The notes beneath the pieces are model-generated. The model was not told where the DNA came from and made no database searches. It saw only the letters and a list, made by a program, of their open reading frames with translations. A program made the position numbers and the translations under genes. 21,028 nucleotides of DNA from a virus. Of the stretch, positions 4,998 to 12,717 are shown in pieces; position 1 is the first letter of the stretch; every line of letters starts with the position of its first letter. Location: the IMG/VR virus record IMGVR_UViG_3300008050_000404, positions 1 to 21,028 of that record. The stretch is one strand, 5' to 3'.

Positions 4998-7271
4998 TCA
5001 ATAAATGTCAGTGGTAGTATCAAGTCGAACAGCACCACTTATTCCTGCGAATGTAACTCCTGCCGCCTGAGCCACAGTACTATTAGCATCAACCCAAATT
5101 TTAGCATCTACATCTGCCCAAAAGGAAGCCACCGCCGTTGGTGCTGCCATACCCGACCCTGTAGCAGAGTGAGCATTTATACCAGAGGATTTCCAAGCGT
5201 GATATGCTGTAGCACCGTCTGTTGCACTTGCGGAATAGTCTGCTTCAACATATGAATTCTTAGCAGAAAGATATCCTTCACCAGTATTCATAACAGCACG
5301 ACTATAATCTACCCAAGCACTACCCATTGGTCCAACTTGATATCCGTTTCCTGAGGCAGCCGTTGCACCAACACCATTTCTATATGCACCAGAATATTTA
5401 CCCTTCATACCAGATTGATGGTTGATGTGATATCCGTACATTCCATTATACGATGACCTGCACTCGTCTACATTTGCAAACGAGTTATTTTCAATAGACC
5501 ATCCAGAACCACTATTTCTAAATGCGAACGAACCAGTTCTTGTTGACCAACCGTGTCGAGTATCTTGTTGCTCGGTGACACCCTCCGCCGCATTTCCTCT
5601 AACATCCAGAAAATCTGCATAGTCATTAATATTTGGATTGTGGAAGTTTCCTGATGAACTGTCCTTTACAGCGAATCCGTGTCCACCATTAAATGTAGAT
5701 AAAGAGCGATGGAAGTTTCCATAAGAGTTCTTTTCAATAATAACACCATTGTTCTTATTAGCAGTTGCAATAGATGATGATGCATCAATATTACTGGATT
5801 CTCTAATTAGGAATCCATTGCTACAACCACTAACAATAGAAGATTCTGCCATAGCACCACTACTGTCTTCGACTAAAATTCCATTTAGACAACTGCTAAC
5901 TACAACTTCTGATATATTTGCACCTGATTCTTTTCGAACAGCAATGCCATTTTCAAATCCTGCTACGCATACATTTTGAGTGGTATTAATTCCACCACCA
6001 TCAATTACATTAATACCTGTTGAAGAATCTATTGGTAAATAATGTCCTGATATTCCTGTACTAAATCCAGGTCCACATAAAATAAGATTTTTAATACTTC
6101 CAATTGTGCAGTTTGCAATATTAATTCCACTAGTATTGTGGTAATTAATTCTACAAGGCAAATGCTTCAGTTCAATAGTACTTGACAGAGAGGCATTATA
6201 ATCCCAAGTTATTCCATCAGCACCGTGTTCTAGAGAGGAATCGCCTTCGCCATCAGTTGAACCCCAAGTAATACCTAAGTTTCCAGTTGCTCCGCCCCTC
6301 TGACCTGTGCCACCATCTGAATAATATGGGAAAATTTTACCAAGTCTACTTATGGTTACGCCGGTAGACCATTCGCTTCCATTCACTTGTGTTCTTCGGT
6401 CCGGGTCAATGACAAGTGAGTCGCTTGCATTTAATCTAATACCTTGTGGTGTCATATAAGCAGTACCACCTGCACCACTTGTAAGGTGAGTTCCTGCACT
6501 GTTGCCTGGTCCTCCTACTCCACCAATGAAATTTTCTTGGTCTGCTCCACCATAACTAGTTGGGTTGTGGTGTCGAACATGAACAAGAATACTATTAGCC
6601 CTGCCCCCAGTATCAGAATCTAATGCGAGTACTTCATGTACACCAAACATTAAAGTTTTTCGAAGAGACATTGGTCCATATTCTTGGGTTGAACCGCTTA
6701 CACCATCGACACTAATATATTCATAATTAATATCTGATTCTTTTTCTGTTGCACCAGTTGTGCCAGTTGCACCAGTTCCTGTATAACTCAAATCACGAAT
6801 AGAAACAAAATCACCAACCTCTACTGGACCGGCATCTCCAACCAAAAGTTCCATTACATACCCACCAGTGTTTCCTATTACCACGCCTGGTAAAGTCGTG
6901 AGTGCGGTATCATAATAATTAACACCCCATAAATTTAATGTATTGGTTGAATGCCCTGCAATGTGAATTCTTTCTGATTGTGCGTGATGTAGTGTTGATT
7001 CCGAACCAAGAATACCGCCCGTCCAGCCAGCAAGTGCGGGACTTCTTTCTGAAGGTAACACATAGATAGTAGCAGAACCATTTGATGTAATTCTATAATT
7101 TTCAAGATAATTAAATGCTTTTTGTAATGATGCCCAAGGCGCGGCGTAAGTGCCAGCATTCGAGTCATCCCCATCTGGACCAATATAATATGCAGTATGA
7201 GTATTAATAACCTGCTGTTGTGTCGAAGCATCGCTTGGAACATTTATTGAACTACTATTGTTACATGCCAT
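4998..7271 (-). CDS. Right-handed beta-helix tail fibre/spike protein
   Basis: The 757-residue product has the look of a phage beta-helix spike or fibre. After a short Ser/Asn-rich head comes a pectate-lyase-like opening (AYYIGPDGDDSNAGTYAAPW, 27-46, then ASLQKAFNYL). The body is rich in Gly, Asn, Ser and Thr. Regular coils of about 23 residues are visible: ENGIAV (440-445), LNGILV (462-467), SNGFLI (484-489), NNGVII (507-512) and GHGFAV (530-535). Further irregular coils such as GYHI, GYQV and GYLS run to about 700. Such proteins bind or cut surface polysaccharide as trimers. I see no defined catalytic triad, so enzyme activity is open. It has its own exact late promoter and an AAAGGT ribosome site before the ATG at 7271, and it follows two fibre genes. 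Confidence 0.82.
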   Translation of the reverse strand: MACNNSSSINVPSDASTQQQVINTHTAYYIGPDGDDSNAGTYAAPWASLQKAFNYLENYRITSNGSATIYVLPSERSPALAGWTGGILGSESTLHHAQSERIHIAGHSTNTLNLWGVNYYDTALTTLPGVVIGNTGGYVMELLVGDAGPVEVGDFVSIRDLSYTGTGATGTTGATEKESDINYEYISVDGVSGSTQEYGPMSLRKTLMFGVHEVLALDSDTGGRANSILVHVRHHNPTSYGGADQENFIGGVGGPGNSAGTHLTSGAGGTAYMTPQGIRLNASDSLVIDPDRRTQVNGSEWSTGVTISRLGKIFPYYSDGGTGQRGGATGNLGITWGSTDGEGDSSLEHGADGITWDYNASLSSTIELKHLPCRINYHNTSGINIANCTIGSIKNLILCGPGFSTGISGHYLPIDSSTGINVIDGGGINTTQNVCVAGFENGIAVRKESGANISEVVVSSCLNGILVEDSSGAMAESSIVSGCSNGFLIRESSNIDASSSIATANKNNGVIIEKNSYGNFHRSLSTFNGGHGFAVKDSSSGNFHNPNINDYADFLDVRGNAAEGVTEQQDTRHGWSTRTGSFAFRNSGSGWSIENNSFANVDECRSSYNGMYGYHINHQSGMKGKYSGAYRNGVGATAASGNGYQVGPMGSAWVDYSRAVMNTGEGYLSAKNSYVEADYSASATDGATAYHAWKSSGINAHSATGSGMAAPTAVASFWADVDAKIWVDANSTVAQAAGVTFAGISGAVRLDTTTDIY

Positions 7272-7290
7272 TTATAAGTTACCTTTATAA

Positions 7291-7298
7291 TATTTATA
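7291..7298 (-). promoter_or_regulatory. T4-type late promoter TATAAATA before the beta-helix gene
   Basis: This is an exact TATAAATA on the minus strand, 19 bases before the ATG at 7271 and 4 bases after the TAA of the collar-fibre gene. AAAGGT follows as the ribosome site. Its position in one of the few true gaps supports a real promoter rather than chance in AT-rich DNA. Confidence 0.7.
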
Positions 7299-7302
7299 TC
7301 GT

Positions 7303-9693
7303 TTATGCACCAGAGCCATCTGCGCCGCCCAATTCTGCACTTGCCGCATAATGAAAAGTGAGTTTATTCTTGTGGGATGTAATGAGGGTCGTTTCATCAC
7401 GGAAACGAGTTATTGATTGTATGTTCTTTGCGTTGTAGTGGACTGATTTCACATGGTGATTTGCATCACTCCCTGCTTGGTAATGAATCATATTATACCA
7501 ATTTTGTTGTCCAGTCGTTGGGTTAAAAATAGCAAGTTCTGGTTTTCTAGATTTGTTGACAGCAAACTGATAATGGAAGTGAGCAGTTGGTACAATAACC
7601 CAGTCATCTTGGGTTACTCTTCCCAAGTGGGTCACTGTGCCTGGTGTTACATCTATATCGTATGATTTTTCGAAGTATCTTTGACATCTTTGCAATTCTA
7701 CATCGTATGGTAAACAACTAAAGGGAGTATCGACTGTTCCTTCTTCTAATTTCATCTGAGCAATTTTGAATACATTATTCAGGGTTTGTGCATTGTTTGC
7801 CTGTCCAGCCACACCAATAACATTCCCACTTACCCAAGTATTTACTTGTGACCTTGGCACTTGTATATCAGAACTACAATGATTACCAAACCAGACTTTT
7901 AATCCTTCGCCGGGAGTGCCGCCCGCGTATTGAGACCTTGCTTGGAAATTGAATTTGTCAGCATCCCATAATGGTGTCGGAAGACTTATTCTTATTTTTT
8001 GCCAAGTATTGGGAGAAGTAATAATATATGGCGCAACATATGACCTATCCCATAATTCATTTCTAAACGAAACACAATATTCTCCTGATGTACTTGATTT
8101 AACCCAAAAAGTTAATGTCATTGCCCCACACATAAAGAGAGGTCTAAAATCTGGACCTTCCATATAATATTGAAATCCAGAATAACCGTGAGAACTACCA
8201 TTATCAACCGTCGTGGTTTGTATTTGTAGTGAATATTTACATCCTGCTCCTAATGCTTGTGTTGCAATATTGCTTGAAGCCGGAACATCGCTTGACCGTT
8301 GCATTGAATATCTACCAACACCTGTTCGGTAAAAACCCCATCTATCTGCACAGAAATTGCTACTTCCGAAAGAACTTGCACTGAACGCCCCCGCATTGTC
8401 GCGTGACACTCCTCTTTGCCAAAAGTCAAGATTACCATTTATAAAATAATTATCATTTGTTCGGAAAGTTGATTTCCACTTATTAATATTACTGTCATAT
8501 ACTAAAGTATCACCGTGATGGGGAGTATTACAAGTAAGTTTTACACAACTATTATTCCCATCTGCACCATTATATGTGTCTTGTGTAATATCAACATCTG
8601 CTAGATTTGATAAGTTAACATCAATAAAGGATGCGTTTGCTGTTGCTTTGGCTCGAATTATATAATTCAAAGCAATATATGGGCCCATAACATTGTGTGC
8701 TTGTCCACCACCTTCGGGGTCTACAACACTCGCAACATATGCTCTACCCAAGTCGTTGTCATCGCCATTACCATCATTACAATAGTGTGCCCAGTCATTG
8801 GTAATCATAGGTCCGTGGCCGGTCATTTGGTGACATCTTTCAATTGAACAATGTGGGCTATAACACAATTGGTCGGCGATAGGACCGTATGCTTTGCCGT
8901 CGATTGTTTGTGAAATGGAACTGTCGTTTGCGTATTCGTCCCGATATGCTTCATATCTGGCCGCGTGATTATGAGAAGGCATTTCACCAACAGTTAAGAA
9001 GTGTTTTTCTTCACCACCAACATCACCAACATTTCTTGTACTGTATAAAGAAGAATCTGTATTCACACCAAGTGGAGATTTTCCTCTAAGGTCGGGAAGT
9101 CTGTGCAGTACACCGTCGATAGCACCAAAATTTTCTCCCAACAAAGTCGCTAATTTAGGATAATCTAATTGTGAAAATTGTTGTCCCTGACAAAGCAACC
9201 ATCCTTGTGGTACACTCACTGCATCTTCACCACCAAAAGGAACTACCATTCCTACAGGTGATATTTCACTAAGTTCTACCATATTCCCTAAATCAATACC
9301 ATTTACTGCACCAAGATAATTTACTACAATACCTTCATATTCAGTTGTAGTTACGACCATACATTTTTTGATTGTACCTGTATCAAGTGGTGCATCTTCG
9401 GTTAATTGGCCTGGTACGGTAGTTGAAAGAAAATATGTTTTTCCTTGTGACAGATGTGTTGCACATGCAGTATTAATTAAACCACTAAAAACAATAGTAA
9501 ATGCATTAGTAGTCCATGATTCAATAACACCCAATGCTTCTGCATTACATCCACTATCTGCCTGGGCCCGTGTCCACTCCTGACCATCGTGACGAAGTAC
9601 TTCACCACAAACAAATCCATGACCTTCCTTCTGGACAGTCATTTTCATACTAGAGCCGGCGCCGCTTAATTGTTCATATGCACTACTTCCCAC
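7303..9693 (-). CDS. Tail fibre with phage tail-collar domain (gp12-like position)
   Basis: This 796-residue fibre is a likely receptor-binding component of the baseplate rim. Domains in order: a head segment (1-60); a small module with GKTYFLSTTVPGQL (84-97) and IVVNYLGAV (122-130); and a Phage_Collar domain with PVGMVVPFGG (146-155), GWLLCQGQ (164-171), LPDLRGKSPLGV (199-210), GEMPSHNH (236-243) and GPYIALNYIIRA (337-348). A lectin-like beta-sandwich follows, beginning INGNLDFWQRG (418-428), with CADRW (448-452) and closing KIAQMKLEEG (643-652), then QRCQRYFEKS and a C-terminal tip. The start is GTG at 9693, chosen because AGGAG (9705-9701), which overlaps the previous stop TAG, lies 7 bases ahead. 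Collar domains are found in T4 gp12, but overall similarity to gp12 is not claimed. Confidence 0.87.
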   Translation of the reverse strand: MGSSAYEQLSGAGSSMKMTVQKEGHGFVCGEVLRHDGQEWTRAQADSGCNAEALGVIESWTTNAFTIVFSGLINTACATHLSQGKTYFLSTTVPGQLTEDAPLDTGTIKKCMVVTTTEYEGIVVNYLGAVNGIDLGNMVELSEISPVGMVVPFGGEDAVSVPQGWLLCQGQQFSQLDYPKLATLLGENFGAIDGVLHRLPDLRGKSPLGVNTDSSLYSTRNVGDVGGEEKHFLTVGEMPSHNHAARYEAYRDEYANDSSISQTIDGKAYGPIADQLCYSPHCSIERCHQMTGHGPMITNDWAHYCNDGNGDDNDLGRAYVASVVDPEGGGQAHNVMGPYIALNYIIRAKATANASFIDVNLSNLADVDITQDTYNGADGNNSCVKLTCNTPHHGDTLVYDSNINKWKSTFRTNDNYFINGNLDFWQRGVSRDNAGAFSASSFGSSNFCADRWGFYRTGVGRYSMQRSSDVPASSNIATQALGAGCKYSLQIQTTTVDNGSSHGYSGFQYYMEGPDFRPLFMCGAMTLTFWVKSSTSGEYCVSFRNELWDRSYVAPYIITSPNTWQKIRISLPTPLWDADKFNFQARSQYAGGTPGEGLKVWFGNHCSSDIQVPRSQVNTWVSGNVIGVAGQANNAQTLNNVFKIAQMKLEEGTVDTPFSCLPYDVELQRCQRYFEKSYDIDVTPGTVTHLGRVTQDDWVIVPTAHFHYQFAVNKSRKPELAIFNPTTGQQNWYNMIHYQAGSDANHHVKSVHYNAKNIQSITRFRDETTLITSHKNKLTFHYAASAELGGADGSGA

Positions 9694-9700
9694 TGTTTAT

Positions 9701-9705
9701 CTCCT
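9701..9705 (-). promoter_or_regulatory. Ribosome binding site deciding the GTG start of the collar fibre
   Basis: AGGAG on the minus strand shares bases with the TAG stop of the upstream fibre gene. It sits 7 bases before GTG 9693. No in-frame ATG near here has such a site, so the GTG is the natural start and the two fibre genes are probably coupled. Confidence 0.7.
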
Positions 9706-12517
9706 AGCGTATACTTGTATCTATGTGATACAATGTTGCCCATTTATATTGTCCAACACTGCTTAATCTTCTATCTATTCTCATTCCTATTGGCAGTAAC
9801 CAAGCATCATTAGTCTGGCAGTCATCACACAAAATAGGTAAATCAGAACCACCCCAATCATTTGTTGTTGTATCTTTGCAGTATACACAACTTCCAAGAG
9901 TAGAACTCAGGTATTGATTTATTGGCACATATCCATTGAATGGATATGGTACTGATTTGTGTTGATGATGACTACTACCTGTCGCACCTACGGCGTGAGA
10001 ATATCCAACCCCATTAGAATATACTCTCTGATAATATCTATTCACCAATAAATCTTCTATCGCAGGCGGTCTTACCTCCCAATCCGTAGCGGTTGCCCCT
10101 GCTTCGAGTTGAACTCTAGCAATATCAATTCCTGCGGTATCTCCATCCGATGCAACTGACCAACTGCCAGGCAAGGCAATTCGTATTTCATACCAGTGTC
10201 GTTTGCTTGTGGTTGCAGGAGTATTACCCTCTGCAAGTGTTTCGGCCCACGCCGTGGTTTGTTCATCATTCCCTGCTATTTGCCAAGTGTGTGTATATTG
10301 TTGCCAAGATGATGTTGGAGTACTACTACCACCAGTACCCAATGTGTGACCCTGTTCAAGTGTGCTTCCTGCTCTCCAAGCCACACATTGTGTTGCTCCA
10401 CCATTATATGTTGTTCCTTCTACTGAACCATCAACAACTTGCCATAACGAAACATTAATATTGTCTACTCCTGCTGCCGCTGAAGAACCCTTCAAGTAAT
10501 AAGACATCGTTGCATATCCTTTACCTGTTGAATGTGAAAAGGTTTTCGCATCTTCTATTCGATGAATCAACCAAGCAGTTCCGCCATCTGTGTTTTGTTT
10601 TTCAAATCTCAGACTGTGATTTGGTGAGGGTGCATATGAAAAGTCTATGTCGCCAGCAGTGAAGCCCATTTTGTATGTTTGACATACCGAAGCATTACCT
10701 CCGAAACTTGCAATTCCTGCGTTTACCGCCCACATATCTGCACAATAACCACTTGCTCCACTAAATTGGAACACAGTACCAGCCGCTCCAGTCCAATTGG
10801 CCGCACCATAAAACCCCCCAAGGATTCGTCCATCTTCTGCTCTTTGCCAATAGTCAAAATCACCATTGATTATTTTGTTACGATAATCCATGCCGGGAAT
10901 CATTGATGGGTTTGTCATATAACCAGTACTTGTGTCATATTCCATATCTGCAACACCGGCGCTTGCTACACCACCAGTAACAGGAACAACTGTTCCAAGA
11001 TAATTAACAAAAAGTGCTTCGGTAGTATTAATTGCTATTAATACTGCTTTTCTAATTTTCTCAGCAGTGGTAGGTTCAGCACTAGTAAATCCACCGTGTG
11101 TTAGTCCACCAGTAATATCGTCTAAAAAGTAAACTTCACCAGAAGTAAATCCTGTTCCGTTAAGAGGTCCCATTCCAAAATCACCAGTCATTCCTGAAAG
11201 GTCAACTATACCATCATAAACAGCAACAAATTGGTCTGCACTTGATGTAACTCCACCATCATTAAAGGTAAGACTCGGCGTACTTTCTACAATTGCTATA
11301 ACTTCCGCATGTACTTTATCACTACAATTTGCTTTAGTATAAGTAGTTCCTTGTGGGAAAAATCTAAGCAAATCTCCTGCACTAAATCCGTGTTCTGCTT
11401 GATGTACTAATTTTCTGTTTGTCCATTTATAGTGTAAGGAAGTATCCCCAGTAGTACCTGTGGTTGGAATAGCATATTGAGTTGGTGTATAGTGGAACGA
11501 AGATTCGTGTGTTGTTCCACTACTTAAAACATGACCATCAAGATTTCCAATTTTTACTGTTCCCCTTTTAGAAAGGGTTAGTGCATCCGTAGAAATTCCC
11601 GAAATGGTATTTTCGTGGAAGAATACAAGTCTTCCTTGTGGGTCACTACTTTCAGTATTTTTTCTGATTTTCCAGTATTTGTTTTCGTTGTTTATTTGAC
11701 GAATAGTTAAATCTACATCTTCATCAACGAGTGCAAAAATATCAAATTTATTATTTGCAGTTAAGAATTTTGTATTGGCAGACAATTGCAAATCAATATT
11801 TGATTTCCAAGAATTATAATTCAAATCTCCAGAAACTTGATAATAATCATGTTTCCATTCTTTATCACCAGAGGAGCCCTTAATAATAATACCAGCACCT
11901 TCTAGGTTTTGGTCATTCAAATATCCTCCACTACCATCTCCTGTATTTGAAGTTGCAAGATATAGATTTACATCATCGACATACAATTCGGTGGAATTAA
12001 TATAAGTTGTATCACCATCGAAGTATATGTTTCCATCAAATCTATGGTCGCCGCTGATTCCGTATGGCAACATATGTGATGCGGATACACCCCTAATCAT
12101 ACCAGTCGCACTAGATGCATCTGCAAATGAGAATCTGTCCGATTCTTTTATATATTCACCACTTGCCCCAACAGTTGCATCTGGAAGATGTACATAATCA
12201 AGTGCTAACATTCTTCTGGTTGTGCTTACATCTGGATTGTCTGCATTTGTAATACCATCATCGTCAATAAACCTAAGACCGCGAATATATTCGGTGGCAG
12301 CAACTGCTGAGTTTTCATTATTAAATTCATTTACACCAAGATTTATTCTTAATGTGGTTGTACCATCAACAGCCCGATATCTTGATAATCCCCAACCATT
12401 TTCTATATTATATACATTGATATTATTAACAACATCAATTAACGAATTACAACGCAAGAACCATTCATTGAATGTGTCCGATAGTACAAGTGGTGTTATG
12501 TAATGTAGACTGCTCAT
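9704..12517 (-). CDS. Large tail fibre protein with lectin-like module
   Basis: This 937-residue protein has fibre architecture. The N-terminus (LSDTFNEWFLRCNSLIDVVN, 12-31) resembles the virion-attachment end of many marine T4-like fibres. A repetitive fibre section includes DGNIYFDGDTTYINSTELYV (161-180), DDVNLYLATS and GAGIIIKG (207-214). A module with GEVYFLDD (460-467) and FVNYLGTVVPV (503-513) matches one in the next gene. A lectin-like beta-sandwich opens with KIINGDFDYWQRA (548-560) and YCADMW, and closes with IARVQLEAGATATDWE (799-814). The tip (830-937) has a His-rich patch SHHQHK and two CxxC pairs (CVYC 877-880, CDDC 897-900). The ATG at 12517 overlaps the upstream stop as ATGA. 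The function is probably receptor binding or a fibre shaft; the T4 counterpart is not identifiable. Confidence 0.83.
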   Translation of the reverse strand: MSSLHYITPLVLSDTFNEWFLRCNSLIDVVNNINVYNIENGWGLSRYRAVDGTTTLRINLGVNEFNNENSAVAATEYIRGLRFIDDDGITNADNPDVSTTRRMLALDYVHLPDATVGASGEYIKESDRFSFADASSATGMIRGVSASHMLPYGISGDHRFDGNIYFDGDTTYINSTELYVDDVNLYLATSNTGDGSGGYLNDQNLEGAGIIIKGSSGDKEWKHDYYQVSGDLNYNSWKSNIDLQLSANTKFLTANNKFDIFALVDEDVDLTIRQINNENKYWKIRKNTESSDPQGRLVFFHENTISGISTDALTLSKRGTVKIGNLDGHVLSSGTTHESSFHYTPTQYAIPTTGTTGDTSLHYKWTNRKLVHQAEHGFSAGDLLRFFPQGTTYTKANCSDKVHAEVIAIVESTPSLTFNDGGVTSSADQFVAVYDGIVDLSGMTGDFGMGPLNGTGFTSGEVYFLDDITGGLTHGGFTSAEPTTAEKIRKAVLIAINTTEALFVNYLGTVVPVTGGVASAGVADMEYDTSTGYMTNPSMIPGMDYRNKIINGDFDYWQRAEDGRILGGFYGAANWTGAAGTVFQFSGASGYCADMWAVNAGIASFGGNASVCQTYKMGFTAGDIDFSYAPSPNHSLRFEKQNTDGGTAWLIHRIEDAKTFSHSTGKGYATMSYYLKGSSAAAGVDNINVSLWQVVDGSVEGTTYNGGATQCVAWRAGSTLEQGHTLGTGGSSTPTSSWQQYTHTWQIAGNDEQTTAWAETLAEGNTPATTSKRHWYEIRIALPGSWSVASDGDTAGIDIARVQLEAGATATDWEVRPPAIEDLLVNRYYQRVYSNGVGYSHAVGATGSSHHQHKSVPYPFNGYVPINQYLSSTLGSCVYCKDTTTNDWGGSDLPILCDDCQTNDAWLLPIGMRIDRRLSSVGQYKWATLYHIDTSIR

Positions 12518-12717
12518 TTATTGGTCCTTGGTAATACTTCTTTTAGTAATGACTTAATTTCGTCAAGTTCTTTTTCAAGTCGTTCTATTTTTCTTTCTTC
12601 GAGTGCCCGTTTATTAATCTCATCATATTCATTTTTGTTATTATTTAGTATAGCATTAGAGCGTATATCTCTAAATAAATGTTTTTCACCTTCTACTCTT
12701 ATTTTATTATTTATCAT
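12514..12717 (-). CDS. Small coiled-coil structural protein, 67 residues
   Basis: The product is a charged 67-residue protein. An N-terminal segment HLFRDIRSNAILNNNKNEYD (13-32) is followed by a continuous heptad-like helix rich in Glu, Lys and Leu (ERLEKELDEIKSLLKEVL). Small proteins with a similar FRDxxSxAIxN lead and coiled coil recur in T4-like marine phage structural clusters as far as I remember; none has a role I can name. It overlaps both neighbours by ATGA (start 12717 with the end of the DUF4815 gene; stop at 12514 with the fibre ATG). It is therefore translated in step with them and may help join the fibre to the baseplate. No good ribosome site of its own was needed or seen. Confidence 0.8.
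   Translation of the reverse strand: MINNKIRVEGEKHLFRDIRSNAILNNNKNEYDEINKRALEERKIERLEKELDEIKSLLKEVLPRTNK

Noticed and set aside
4991-5006. Inverted repeat ATTTAT-ATCA-ATAAAT at the end of the beta-helix gene as a terminator
   Set aside because: The stem is only six A-T pairs, has no following T run on the minus strand, and coincides with the late-promoter element, which explains the sequence better.
6750-6795. Collagen-like Gly-x-Thr run in the beta-helix protein (about residues 164-176)
   Set aside because: Only a few imperfect triplets, too short for a collagen-like trimer stem.
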